Assembly (NCBI GenBank): GCA_007922195.1
Contig: ML682067.1
Location: forward strand, 1,440,357 to 1,504,356
DNA from: Podocnemis expansa
Taxonomy: Eukaryota; Chordata; Testudines; Podocnemididae
Length of the DNA stretch: 64,000 bases
Direction: 5' to 3'
Part shown: positions 22,741-34,846 of the stretch, piece after piece
How the letters are laid out: each line of letters begins with the position of its first letter
Numbering within the stretch: the stretch's first letter is position 1
Notes under the pieces: generated by a model
The model's database searches: none
What the model was told of the DNA's origin: nothing
What the model saw: the letters and a program-made list of their open reading frames with translations, nothing else
Translations under genes and position numbers: made by a program

Positions 22741-23024
22741 GATGGTAAATAATTAAGCCATCTTAAACTGAGAGCCCCGTACAGAGTAGCTCCTCCCTTC
22801 CTTTGTATATCCATCTTTCTTTTGTTAGTCGTATTGCTTCCTTCATTCCATCCAAGCAATGACTAACCACGGCTTTCTATCCAGGTCTTTTTCCGTTCCA
22901 CCCCTATATGGCTAGAATCTGCCAGTTTCCTCCCACCTCAATCTGTCATGATTCTACACTCACCTCCAAGACATTTCTTAAAATGTACATCTTTCAAAGG
23001 CCTGTAATCCCAAGATTCTTTCTT

Positions 23025-24340
23025 TATAAGGATTTTTAATAAATCTGTTGTACCATATGACAGGAGAATTGCCAATATAGCTCCTATTTTCAAGAAAGGG
23101 AACAAAAGTGATCTGTGTAACTACAGGCCTGTTTGACCTCAGTAGTATGCAAGGTTTGAGGAAAAATTTTGAAAAAGAAAACACTTAAAAATATCAAGGC
23201 TAATGGTAACTGGGATAAAATACAACATAGCTCTAAAAAAGGCAGATCATGTCAGGCCAACCTGATCTTTTCTGAGACAATAACAGATTTTTTTGGACAA
23301 AGGGAATGCAGTGGACCTAATATACCTAGATTTCAGCAAGGCATTTGATACATTTCCACAGAAAAGATAGGGATTAATATGAAAATAGAAAAGTGGATAA
23401 GGAACTGGTTAAAGGGGAAGTTACAGCAGGTCATACTGCAGGGGGAACTGTCCAGCTGGAGGGAGGTAACTAGTGAAGGCCCTCAGGGATCGGCCTTGGA
23501 AATCTTAACCTTTTTATTACTGAACTTGGCACAAAAAAGTGGGAATATGCTAATTAAATTTGCAGATGACATCAAGTTGGGAGGTATTGCCAATACAGAG
23601 AAGGATCAGGATATCATATAGGAAGATCTGGATGACTTTGTAAATTGGAGTATTAAGAATAGAATGAAATTTAATAATGGGAAGTGCAAAGTCATGCAAT
23701 TGAGGACTAATAACAAGAATTTTTCTTGTAACTTGGGGATGCATCAGTTGGAAGTGATGGAGGAAGAAAAGGAACTTGGTGTACTCGATCACAGGATGAC
23801 TGAATCACTAATGAGATGTGGCTGTGGAAAAAGCTAATGCAGTCCTAGGATGCATCAGAAGAGGTATTTCCAGTAGAGATAGGGAAGTGTTAATACCATT
23901 ATACAAGGCACTGGTGAGACCACATCTGAAATATTGTGTGCAGTTTTGGCCCCCATATTAATTAGAAGGATTAATTCAAACATGAGCCAGTGCAGAGAAG
24001 GGCTACAATGATGATCTACAGAATGGAAAACCTGCCTTATGAGAGGCAACAAAGAGCTTGGCTTGTTTAGATTAACCGAAAGAAGGTTGAGGGAAGGTAC
24101 GATTGCTCTGTATAAATACACAAGAGGGATAAAACCAGGGACGCAGAGAGGAATTATTTGAGTACAGCACCAATGTGGGCACAAGAACAAATGAATACAA
24201 ACTATTGATCAGGAAATTTAGGCTTGAAATTAGATGTAGGTTTCTAACCATCAAAAAACCTAGCAGGTTTCAAAACTGAGCTCAATAAATTTATGGAGGG
24301 GATGGTATGATCGGACGGCCTAGTCTGGCAATTGACTGAT
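23025..24340 (+). repeat. CR1/L3-like LINE fragment, sense strand
   Basis: Reverse-transcriptase pieces in order: N-I-A-P-I-F-K-K-G-N-K from about 23071, Y-L-D-F-S-K-A-F-D at about 23323, and F-A-D-D-I-K-L-G-G at about 23559. An 80-aa fragment (23379-23621) remains open, ending in the FADD region. The rest is broken by stops. The 3' end at about 24300-24340 has the LINE-like ggtatgatcggacggcctag. The element lacks its 5' half. Confidence 0.8.
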
Positions 24341-25359
24341 TTTTTTTTTTTTTTGACTACTGGTGATGGATACATGTAGACAATATTTCATTTCCCTCTT
24401 CAGTTAAAATACAGGTATTGAAAGATTTGTGATCAAATCAGCCCATACGTAATTTACCATCATGCAATACCTAATTGTATTCATTCAAATACAAAGCCCA
24501 TGCAGATCACATGCCCCCTTTTTAGCTGTTAAACACGAGAAGGGCCCAGCCTCTAGACCTGCCTTACATCAACAATGAAATTTAATAGAAAGCACCAACA
24601 TAAAGAGGATTTACATAAATCACTTTGGGGAGAATTAAAAGCCTGAATACTGGAGTATGTGAAATTTAAACTAGTCACTTTTAGAAGATTTTCTTGACCA
24701 ATTGCTTCCTTAAAAGCTACAAAAGACCCAGGAAGGAAATTATTCATTGCAGAGATGCTCTCTCCTTTACCAGTGAAATCACAGGGACAGCTAGCAGAGG
24801 ATCATTGACTATAACATTTATCCTAACATGCTTTATGGTCAGACCACCTGAAAATCCTTCAAATAGCTTTAAAGGTTTTTTTTAAATTTATTTCTTACTT
24901 ATTTAGCTTAAAACTCTAGCCATTGTGAAAAGAATTGCTAAGTCCTGTGCTCAAAGGAGCTGTTCTCATCCACAGCAAAGTCAGTGAGATATGCCAAGAA
25001 TTTCAATGTAAGTGGGGAAAGTCCCATATTATATGCAGAGGTCTGATCTGTTTGCATGAAACTGTTCACCATTTACTTTCAGATGATTTTATGTCCCTAA
25101 ACTATTGGTCATCTGCAGAATTACAGGGCGATAGTTGTTGGCTGTTTTATTTTTCTGCTTCAAAATGAATAAAAATTTGAAGTCACTTTTCATTCAATCT
25201 CTTGTTCCACTTTTGAAGTACAAGTGAATCTGGTACAGAGGTGTTCTTTGACATTTTTCATTTGTGCACTGTGAAGCCTTAAGTTAGTAAAACAATTAAG
25301 CATACACTAAATTATAAACCAGGGATGTCAGTGGGATTTAACTGCTTTGCAGAATAGAA
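24341..25359. other. No recognised feature
   Basis: Starts with a T run. AT-rich, without gene or repeat that I can support. Confidence 0.4.
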
Positions 25360-25536
25360 CAGTGGTTCTCAACCATTACGTTGGGACACATTACTGTGTC
25401 ATCACACAGTGGTAAAAGTATCACAGGGAGCCAGGGAGATGGCTGGATTAGGTCTGAAGAGCTGGGCTGGTGTGCTCTGTAGAGTTGTGACCCACCACCA
25501 AGTGTATCACGACCCACAAAAGGTTGAGAACCACTG
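25360..25536. mobile_element. hAT MITE, 177 bp, perfect 8-bp duplication
   Basis: Terminal inverted repeats are cagtggttctcaacc and ggttgagaaccactg. The target duplication gaatagaa is exact at 25352-25359 and 25537-25544. It is related in termini to 7844-8966 and 37966-38335 but with a different interior. Confidence 0.88.
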
Positions 25537-25550
25537 GAATAGAAGCCTAA

Positions 25551-25975
25551 GGCTTTGTCTCCACTACAAAATTAAGTTGACCTAAGTTATGTCAGCAAAC
25601 AGCCATCACAGTGATTACTGCAGTGCTACCTATTCAGAATACAACCCCCCCCCCATCAGTGTTGCACACCCTTCCCTGGAGCACTTCCATCAACTTAACT
25701 GCATGGGGCATAGTGCAGCACTGACAGTGGTAGCCCTCCTTCCTCCCTCTCCAGGGCTCTAGCGGTGAGCTGTGGGGCAGAGCAAACAATCAATAGTCAA
25801 TGTAAATAATGCAATGTCTACACAGACACTATGTCATCCTAACTACACCAACCTAAGCACTACACCTGTCATGGATGTGGAGTTATTAGGTTGATGCAGT
25901 GGGCAACTTACATCAGTGGGAACAACGCTGTAGGTTGCCATTATGGCCACCTAACTCTGTCGTATAGAGCAAGCC
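25551..25975. mobile_element. MITE with ggctttgtct termini and TAA duplication
   Basis: The left terminus is ggctttgtctccactaca and the right is tcgtatagagcaagcc, imperfectly inverted. Both sides carry taa (25548-25550 and 25976-25978). A 3-bp TAA duplication points to PIF/Harbinger-type mobilisation, which is inference from duplication size alone. It lies 14 bp from the preceding hAT MITE. Confidence 0.65.
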
Positions 25976-26034
25976 TAAGCGAGGATGGAGGTTTGAAGGA
26001 GGAAAGTATTCTAGTTTTGGATTCTACTGCTGCT

Positions 26035-26300
26035 AGTTAGCCCTAGTCAACACCTTAGGGGCTTTTCGGTGGCAGTCAACTGGCAGATGTGCAAGGCACA
26101 TAAAATGCCTTGTGTATCTGCTGGTGACTTTCTACGCCACCGGGACACATGGCTGAAAACTGACCACAAATGGCTTGCAGTTGGCTTTCAGCTGCATCTG
26201 TTAGTGGGTAGGACTTCCAGCACTGACTTCTGGCACACAGCAGCAAGTTCATACTCGCTGCTAATCACGCTCGGAATGTCGGGCTGACGGCAGCAATTTT
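26035..26300 (-). repeat. MITE fragment related to 40145-40432, inverted
   Basis: agccctagtcaacacctta, ggggcttttcggtggcagt, gcaaggcacataaaatgcc and gtgtatctgctggtgac are the reverse complement of blocks in 40145-40432 (gatatgcaagatattttatg, catatctgccatcaactg). The right edge is uncertain. Confidence 0.55.
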
Positions 26301-28340
26301 GCTGGAGTCAGTGAAGACATAACATTAGCAACTTACTCTCAGTGTGTGGGAAAAGACTTGCACACAGAATATTTACACTGAGCTGAATGTGTAAAATCCA
26401 GCTCAAAGAGACATACCTACTGTGGCATTTGGCTATACCTATATTGAGCTTGCATGCATTATTCTCTATCTATTTTATACAAATATATTTTTCTTTATAC
26501 AAGATGAAGAAATCATGGCTCTATAGTATTTCACTTAGTATAAGTAAGGAGCTTGGTACTAGTTCTTCCTAGAAGCTGAAACGCATGTATCCTGCAGATC
26601 TTTGCAAAAGGAGTGACTCAGTTTGCAAAGACTGTAAGTCAGTCTGCTGTGCAATAGGATGAGATCCTGAAAGCTTTGTAAAACCAAAGTTTCCATCTGT
26701 CTATGCCATAGGAGAAAGCTAACTAAGTGAGAGGTGAGCATAGGCCGTGTAGAATTTGGCAAGTTGATCATGCTTTGCAGACAAATAGGTGGAAAACATC
26801 TCTGCAAGCCCACCACAAAACCCACAAGCTGGTAAACAAGAAAATGGAAGAATATCCTAGAAAATATATGTCAATAGACCCCTGAACCAACAATCTGAGA
26901 GCACCCCCAGCAATTTCTGGAAAACACCCATATTTGGGCTAGTAAGAATGAGATAATTCAATTTATTTTTGGAAGGGTATAAAAGGTAACCCCCCCCCTC
27001 TCTCCATGTATTGTGCAAAAAGGGTATTTAAAGCCATGAAAATTTGCAGAGGGGTGGAAGCTTCCAACTTCCAGCTGCTGAATTCTGACAATGCAAGAGG
27101 AAACTGCACAGGTGTATCGCAACTCTTTACCTGACTTCTTTCAACTAGGTTTCTTTGTTTTATTTTAGTTGACTAGTTTTAGAATGATTAGTTCAGTACT
27201 TCAACTTGTCTTCACTTCGAGTGTGAGTATAACTTTTACAATTGTATCTTAAAGATAGGAAATCATAGCGACAATACTGCTTACAGTCATTATAGAAATG
27301 TAATGATGTATTTACCATTTATTCTACATTGTATTTAATTGTATTCTTACCCATCACTTGCTGTATGCAGATAGCAATAAAGAACTGTCATAAAATCTTA
27401 ATCTGAGTACTCCTTGACCGCATGTTTTTCAGGGAGGGAGTCCTATTTAATTAACATACCTGTAGCCAATCTGGACTAAGAACACTTGTCCTTCAAAATT
27501 GGTCTATCAAATCTATATTGGCTATCCCAAATAATTATAGAATTTGTCTACACTACCCTAACTCTGATCAAACTAGCATTCTAAAAACTTGTGTAGCCTA
27601 CTAGCCACAGTGGCCCAAGCAGTGGGTGCAATTAGCTGCCTCCAACTGTTTACCCATCCAGGATGTTAAATATATACTTGAGGAAGCTAGATCCTCCCAC
27701 AGCTTTCCTGCCACAGCTACATCTTATTTTTAATTGTAAGCACTCTAGTGAGGGTACGTCTCGGCAAGATGCGAATTACACTGACTGCTGAAAGACCCAA
27801 AGGACACACTCCCTACAGACCTTGCCTAGTCTGAAAGCAGAGTCAGAAAAATCCCTTGGATTTAAAACAACAGCTTGTAATCTTTACAGTTTTCAATATC
27901 CCAAAACAGCTCAAAGATCAGCTTCAGATATCACCCAGGATTGATTGAAGATGCAGTTTTAGGGGAGAGAGTGAGATATGGCCATTTTCCTCCTGGAAAT
28001 TAAGGATGTCAGTTCCTTTCACAGTAAGGAACAGTACTGAACAATTTCCACTGGCTAACAGGATTCTGATACTAGGTTCCCGCTTACTGGTTCAAAGAGT
28101 GCACAGAATGACTTTTGCTGATCCTCTTGAGCACGAGATGTTGAGCCAGTCCATGAACCTGAAGAAACACCCTATGACTCAACAATGAATTTCAGAATGG
28201 TGCCTCATAGTGTTCATACTTTTTCACTAGACTTTGAGAAAAACACTAATCATGTTTAAGGAATCACTAAGAATGTGCCAAGGGGAAGATTTACACTGAT
28301 TTAAAAATCATATATTTTACACATTGCTAGAACAGGGCAG
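26301..28340. other. Mostly unclassified; LTR-like promoter and polyA pair at 26978 and 27376
   Basis: 26978-26985 is TATAAAAG in good context (ggaagggtataaaaggtaac) and 27376-27381 is AATAAA. These are spaced like an LTR U3/R boundary and polyA signal, but I could not find matching ends or a target duplication. The rest is AT-rich without recognised content. Confidence 0.35.
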
Positions 28341-30029
28341 ACCAGATTAATGCAGAGGCTCTAGGGGCTGAAGGCCAGGGCCCCCAAAAATCCAGCCCCA
28401 GCCAGCAGTCTCTGCTCCCAGGGAGGCACCGCATGGAGGGAATGTAAAGGAGACCTTCTCACTCCCCTGCCCCAGGTCACTAGTACCCCAGCCACATCCC
28501 CCAGCTGCAAGGGGAGAACTGACTACAGGCTGCTCCCAGCTGAGCTAACTGCGAGTCCTCCCCCCACCCATCAAACTGCCACCACTGCCTTCACTTACAG
28601 GGTCAGGATGAAACTACACTGAGCTAGACTCCTGAGAGCCAGAGCCAGAAGTGGGCAGGTAGGGGATTGGGCTAGAGAGGAGAACAAGGACGTGAGGGGC
28701 TGGAGGAAGTGAAGGGGATAAGACAGGATGGGAAGGGGGCAGAGGGCAGTGGGAGGCTGGAGGGGGTAATGAGGTGATGCAGAGCAATGGATGGATAAGG
28801 AGGCTAGGGGCTGGGGGAAGGAGGCTGGAACAGAGACAAATGTGACTTGGGGGACACTGAGGAAAAAGAAGATTTGGGGAGGGGAGAGGAAGCTGGAGGG
28901 AAATATGAGAGAAGGAGCCCTACTGCCAAGGCTCTCACAGCTCACAGACACAGCCAGGGTATCTTCCAACCCTGATTTAGACATAGGAAAGGACCCATGG
29001 AGAGCTTGTCACAGCTGCCTCACAACCCCCACATGATGGGGAGGGGGACATGGACCCACGGATCCCTCCCATGATGTAATGCCACCATGGGGTGGCACTA
29101 ATGTAAGTATGCCCCCCTCAGTGCCAGAGTCCCACTCTCCTGTCCCCACGATGGCTGGTGGCTTGCCAGGGTTCCCACAAACTTATAGCCCTGGACCAAC
29201 AAGGATATTATTCTGGCTCTGGCTACACAAGTAGCCATTTTTTCTATATTGCACCCCACCAAAGGAACAAGGCCATTTTTCATGGTAATAAGAATGCACA
29301 CTAAATCCATTTGATCCGCATGCAGAATTCCCATTAATATAAATGTGTTAATTATCTAACACATGAAATGATGGAAACACATGGTCCTTGGTTAACACAA
29401 AATCACCATTAGCTACACTTGATTAATTAGGGGTAATGAAATGCTTCAGTAACGTCTTGAACTGCATATACGAGTGATTTTCTTATTGCTTATGAGTTGT
29501 TATAATATCACCCACTTCATTCTGTTACCCTCACCTGCTTGCTCCTGGAAGAGCTGACTGCTCATCTGACTGCTATTGAGCTTCCCTGCCACTGTTTCTG
29601 AGCCATATTGCACTAGCCAATGACTGAGAAGTGCTTCTTATATTCCTGACACTTAACGCATGTTGAACTCTCTTCATATCTTTCCTCAGATCTTTTCCTT
29701 TTGGGAGCATTGCTCTGCTCTACTTTATGCTAAAAGGCACAAGACACAAGCATATTTTATACACATATTGGATTTCACTTTTAAAGGGCAGACTTATTAA
29801 TGTAAAATTTAAAAGGGCTTGCTTTCAGCCAAAACATTTTGCCAATAAGCCAGTGTTTTAGAAGTGACTAAAGAATGTGTTCTTGCAGTCACACAGATAC
29901 AATAGTGAGCAAATATTTGGCAATCCTAATTCTTACCTGTTCAGGTTTTCCAATGCAACCACAGTTCCTAGACCACATGCCAAAGAGCTGTATGAAATGG
30001 TGGTATACCTGTGTTGGGTCCCAGGATAT
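28341..30029. other. GC/purine-rich dispersed repeat, then unclassified sequence
   Basis: 28343-28420 matches the 'gggccagat' family seen at 9197. 28620-28900 is G/A-rich low complexity and produces false frames on both strands. 29190-30029 shows nothing recognisable. Confidence 0.4.
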
Positions 30030-30240
30030 TAGAGAAACAAGATGCGAGAGGTAATGCCTTGAACTGGAATAACTTCTGTTGGTGAGAGAGAGACAAGCTT
30101 TTAAACTCACCCGGAGCTCTTCTTCACATCTGGAAAACTTACTCAGAATGTCACAACTAAATATAAGGCAGAACAGATGGCTTCACATAAGTAGTTATAT
30201 ATTTCAAGGGACCATTCAAAGTGAAGTGGCATGAGAGAGT
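30030..30240 (+). repeat. Dispersed repeat 'gaggtaat..gttggtgagagag', copy 1
   Basis: Contains acttctgttggtgagagag, acaagcttttaaactcac and agctcttcttcacatctgg. It shares the order of blocks with 53946-54185 (ctggtgagggacacaagctt, cacagagctcttattcaggt). The class is unknown to me. Confidence 0.6.
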
Positions 30241-30256
30241 TTGAACTGGTTTAGAG

Positions 30257-30443
30257 CAGGCATGGCCAAACTGCGGCTCGGGAGCCACATGTGGCTCTTG
30301 AATGAAATAGTGTGGCTCCTGGAAGAACATCAGCAAATCAGTTTAGTAGGTAAAAGTATATGGCTATATGCCTCAGTGTGGCTCTTGAAGGTTTAATAAT
30401 CAACTTGTGTGGCTCTTGAGTTCCATAAGTTTGGCCACCCCTG
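30257..30443. mobile_element. hAT MITE, 'ggccaaact' family, 187 bp
   Basis: Ends caggcatggccaaactgcgg and agtttggccacccctg are inverted repeats. The interior has repeated gtggctcttga blocks. The flanks gtttagag (30249-30256) and ctttagag (30444-30451) match 7/8. Relatives are at 35968-36498 and, inverted, 61713-62469. Confidence 0.85.
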
Positions 30444-33040
30444 CTTTAGAGACCCTCTTGATAAGAAGGAACAAAACATTTATTCTGAGTTCATTGAAAT
30501 CAATCAGCTGTTCTCCACAAAAGTCAGCTGGAATCATGTGGCTGAATCCTGTGCAATGAAATTATAGAGCAAGGTGTTTAATACAGAGAATAGAGAAATG
30601 CCAGTTACAAAAAGTTAACCCAAGCTCTTATTTTAGTTTGGACATCACAATATCTATCATTACAAGAGAAATATTTTTCCTCTAATATCTAGAAAATAGG
30701 AGATTGGCTTTTTTAAAAAAAAGCTTTAATCTATGCTCCAAAAATAATTTTCAGTATTTGTGCTAATTTATGACAGCTGATGCTTTTGGTGAATCAACTG
30801 ATTTTTCTGAATTTTATGAACCCTTATATAAGCACATGAATGTTTGAAAGAAATGTTTTCAGATAGATCATGAGCTGCTTCTTTGCCTTTTGTCCCGTTA
30901 GCCAGTGTCACACAGTGCAAATATTAGCTATGTTTATTTTTAATACTTTTTTTTTTAAAAAAATAAAAATGTGCTGAAAAAAAAATAAAAAGACCAAACA
31001 CCCATCAAGTTTTGTGGAAATTGCAGATCCACATAGCAACTCAACTCAAATTCACCTTTATTTAGTCAAACCAATGATGTTGTTTAGTATGTTATCGAAG
31101 CAAAACAATAAAGCTAATCTTTTACAGATGAAGAAAAAAGTAATTAAACCATATTTGCCATGATTCATTACAAATCATCACCATTACATCATCATATTAC
31201 AAAAATATCCATTAGAACCTATTCATTAAAAAACAGAAATTGTTCCTTTGTTTCTCCTGAACTTCCTGAGTTTTCCACTAATTTATGTCAGAGTTCTTCC
31301 ATCTTTGAGAGCTCTTTGGGGTGGTTTTCTTTTTTTTTGGTAGAATGGGGTATGAGGGTGGAAAAAGGAGCACAGCCTTCTTACACATCACCATTTTGAA
31401 ATACCAGATCATATTTAGCTGTGATGTACCTCTATTGATGTCAGCAGAGGAGTTGCCAACCTGCAGCAAGAATGCCAAAAGCAGCATGTGTGTCTATCTT
31501 GAGTGGCCCACAGCATCCTACCCAGCCACTGATACTACCACCAGTAAAGCAGGCTATGGAGTCTGCCCCTGCTGCCAACATGCCATGGAAAGGGGCCTGC
31601 AGAGTACACTCCCAACACATACTGCTGAAATGGGAGCTGCAGAGTATGCCTCCCACCACCACTACTGGGAGAGGGGCAGAGAAGATTGGGCATGGCCCTT
31701 TGTAATGGATGGTGACCCCTGCAACAGAGGATGAATTTGACCAATATTATGGTGTCTCTCATTAGCGACCTATCTGTAGAAGAATGTGGGTTGCATGTAT
31801 GTAATACATCACAATAAATGCTTAACTGAAAGTCCTCAAAACAATGGAAATTTCAGTTGCTTGCCACACAACAAGAATTTCTATGCCCCCATTCTACTTT
31901 GTTTATCATAGGTTTCATGAAAAAAAAACAGGATTCAACCTGCCAACTCCCCTATTATTATTAAATATAATTTATATATTGGATAGTCAATGCATGGAAT
32001 ACTTCAGTCTCTGCCTCTAGTACATTCGTACCTTTTCCATTGTGTTCCACAGCATGGGTGAAACTCCACTGAAGACAATAGCAAAATTCATCTCAAATTC
32101 CAGGAGCCTAGAATTTCACCCTCTTTTACTATAAGTATACTCCCTCAGATGAAATGTCTTTGTTCAGTACAGGATTCTCCAATAACATTGCATTGATTCT
32201 GCTACTGAATACTAAGATTACATGAATGGGCTTGTCTATCAAGAGAAATAACTAATATTTTTTTTTCTTGATCTCTTGGGCATAAGCCTGAGTACATAGT
32301 TTTCCATTGACATGGATCAGAATATTCTTATTTTTCTTTGTAACTAGGTCTTTCATTTAAAAATACATAAATAAATAAAATAAACCTTAAATGAGAATAT
32401 GTTAATATCCTGACAAGGTATAATCAGCAAAAGTAATATCCTGATTTATCATGATTTTCTTTTAGATCAGACATAGTAGTTACAACTGAAATCAATACAG
32501 TTGCCTATGTAAGTAATTAAAGGGAGTTATTTTTTATTGACTTTTTAGGGAAAAAATCCAGTAAGTAACACTGCATATTATTATTGTGAAATAATTTTTA
32601 AATATTAAAGAAACTAATTGATTAGTCAGAAAACAATGAAACTAAGTAGAAATAAAAAAGAAAATGTTTTCACTAACTTCAAGTGGAGTTCTAAGTTTTC
32701 TTTTTAGTTGTGTCTTTTCAATATAATTTCAGTTTTGCCTCTGTTAGTTACACAGTGATTTCCATTCAGAACTTCGCAACTTCATCTTTGCAAATAGATT
32801 AAATTACCCTGTAATCCCTTAATACTGCCCACCAAAGTAGTTCCAAAACAGTGCACTGTGCAAATTTCAACTGTGTTTATTTCACCTGCTTATAGGGTGA
32901 AAGGAGAACTTTAACCCACATTCATCATTTTTAGATTGCTGAGGGAATTTTCTGGAAGACAAATGCATGAATTCTGGAAGTGGACTTGGCTTGTGTTCAA
33001 GCTACTCTCTGTCTTCAAGAAAAGTCAATAATGTCAGCCA
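30444..33040. other. AT-rich sequence, no recognised gene
   Basis: About 2.6 kb, strongly AT-rich with homopolymer runs near 30950. A 137-aa frame at 31321-31734 is Cys/Ala-mixed, overlaps frames on both strands and matches nothing I know. It may be single-copy intergenic or intronic DNA. Confidence 0.4.
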
Positions 33041-33778
33041 GTGAAACTTCTTCCTGTTTGGTGGTCTCTGCTAATCATAGTCACACTGACCAAAGAAGGG
33101 GGTTCTGACATTGGCATAGTGTCTCAAGAAAGAAAGCAACAGAACACCACTAGTCACCACTACAATCCTCAAGTCAGACCTCTGCAAAAGATCATTAAGG
33201 ACCTACAGCCTATTCTAAAAGATGATCCCTTTCTCTCTCAAGCATTAGGAGACAGACCACTCCTTGCTTATAGACAGCCCCCTAATCTTAAACAGATACT
33301 CACCAGCAACTACAGATCTAACAACAGGAACATTGAAGCAGGCACACACCCCTGCAACAAACCACACTGCCAAGTCTGCCCACATATCTACACAACAGAC
33401 ACCATCATAGGTCCTAATCAAGCCTGCTACTCGATCAAAGGCTCATTTACCTGCTCATCTACTAATGTGGTCTATGCCATCATGTGCAAGAAATGCCCCA
33501 ACACCTTATATATTGGACAAACAGGACGATCGCTCCGTAAGAGACTGAATGAGCACAGAGCTGATATCAGAAATCAAAGAACAAAGAAACCAGTTGCTGA
33601 GCACTTCCATCTTCCTAATCACTCGATGATGGATTTGTTAACGACTGTCGTTAGAGATGTACCTGGGACATCAAGACTCCGAAGAGAAACAGCTGAACTC
33701 AAATTAATATGCAAGCTAAATTCTGTGAAAGCAGGACTCAATCGAGACTATGGGTTCTTTTCCCATTACAAAGGGTAA
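33041..33778 (+). CDS. PLE C-terminal ORF with GIY-YIG endonuclease domain
   Basis: This 245-aa frame matches the C-terminal end of a Penelope-like element polyprotein. Residues about 46-90 (V-R-P-L-Q-K-I-I, then Y-R-Q-P-P-N-L-K-Q-I-L) are the stretch after the reverse transcriptase. A Cys cluster (C105, C110, C113) follows. Next is the GIY-YIG endonuclease core: V-V-Y at 143-145 in place of GIY, Y-I-G at 157-159, the Arg-rich helix with R163-R168 and E-H-R at 171-173, and an Arg/Glu segment near 214-219. The domain ends F-F-S-H-Y. Such an endonuclease is thought to nick target DNA for priming. The ATG at 33041 and the first about 28 residues look like captured upstream sequence, because PLE similarity starts near residue 29. 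No reverse-transcriptase domain lies upstream, so this is a 5'-truncated copy with an open C-terminal frame. Confidence 0.85.
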   Translation: MKLLPVWWSLLIIVTLTKEGGSDIGIVSQERKQQNTTSHHYNPQVRPLQKIIKDLQPILKDDPFLSQALGDRPLLAYRQPPNLKQILTSNYRSNNRNIEAGTHPCNKPHCQVCPHIYTTDTIIGPNQACYSIKGSFTCSSTNVVYAIMCKKCPNTLYIGQTGRSLRKRLNEHRADIRNQRTKKPVAEHFHLPNHSMMDLLTTVVRDVPGTSRLRRETAELKLICKLNSVKAGLNRDYGFFSHYKG

Positions 33779-34040
33779 TTTGACTTCAGGCTTCCCATTC
33801 TTTGAGCCTGTAAACTGCTCTGATTTGCTGTTACTTTATGACCTGATCCTATGTTTTACACCCCCTTGCATTTAGTTTCATTCCTTTCTGTAAGTTCACC
33901 CATCTTCGAAGCATCTGAGGAAGTGGGATCTTCTCCCACAAAAGCTCATGCAAAAAATAAGTCTGTTAGTCTTAAAGTGCCACACAACTGCTTGTTGTTT
34001 TTTTACTGGACTAGACTAACACGGCTATCCCTTTGGAAAT
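33115..34040 (+). mobile_element. 5'-truncated PLE with complete 3' UTR
   Basis: The GIY-YIG frame is followed after the stop (33778) by about 260 bp of 3' UTR. This includes cccatcttcgaagcatctg, gaagtgggatcttctccca, aaagctcatgcaaaaaataa, tctgttagtcttaaagtgcc and the terminal acacggctatccctttgg. This UTR is the sequence found alone or as inverted pairs elsewhere in the window, so it ties them to the PLE family. The left edge is estimated from where protein similarity begins, and no target duplication was found. Confidence 0.8.
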
Positions 34041-34085
34041 TTACCAAGAAAGCATGACATATATACTGTATGCACCAGGCAGAAC

Positions 34086-34152
34086 AATAGAATAGAATAG
34101 GATAGAATCATAGGGTTGGAAGAGACCTTGTGAGATCATCAAGTCCAGTACA
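34086..34152 (-). repeat. CR1 3' tail fragment
   Basis: aatagaataggatagaatca followed by tagggttggaagagacctt and gagatcatcaagtcca is the reverse complement of a CR1 3' end with its short terminal repeats. Confidence 0.75.
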
Positions 34153-34793
34153 GCAGATGAAACACAAAAGCTACACAGAAAGCACACTACAGAATGTCAC
34201 CTGCATAAAATAATAAATGTATATCTTGTCAGTTTAGTTTATTGACAAAGGGATTTATGTTTAACATGGATATGCAATGTCTCCATCTTCATTGGAAGTC
34301 TTGTAATATTTGATGTTATTCTGAGTCCAAGGGAGACAAGTAATTATATGAGAATCTAAGCTTTATTTTTTCACAGGGACTGATGAACACTCTCTCTCTC
34401 TCTCTGTGTACTGTGTGTGTTTCTAGTCCACATAGTTGTGGAGAAAAGCTTGAAAGTGACCCAAACATACCCTAAAGGATAAAAAAACAGAAAGCTGATA
34501 TTTTAAAAACTCATCACTGATTACTTTTCAATCTTTTAACTATCTGACAGCATCATTTTTCTGAGAACCTGCATCATTACCTGAATGTTTAAAGTCTGTG
34601 ACATTACATATATAAAAACCCTTAAGACTTTCATTGCTTCTTGAGGTGTTTTAGACATGCAAACCAGTGCATAGACATGAAACACAAAAGCAATAATGCC
34701 TTCACAGTATTTCCAAAATGTAGGATATTGGAATCATTTTCTGAACTCAAATTCTCAAAATACTGACCTATGGCTAAACAGTTTAAACTTTAT

Positions 34794-34846
34794 AAATCAA
34801 ATCAAATCAAATCATAGGGCTGGAAGGGACCTCGTGAGATCATCGA
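34794..34846 (-). repeat. CR1 3' tail fragment
   Basis: atcaaatcaaatcaaatca followed by tagggctggaagggacct and cgtgagatcatc is the same CR1 terminus as at 34086, with a different terminal microsatellite unit. Confidence 0.7.

Noticed and set aside
31321..31734. 137-aa plus-strand frame with several Cys
   Set aside because: Overlapping frames on both strands and no domain or splice context, so treated as chance.
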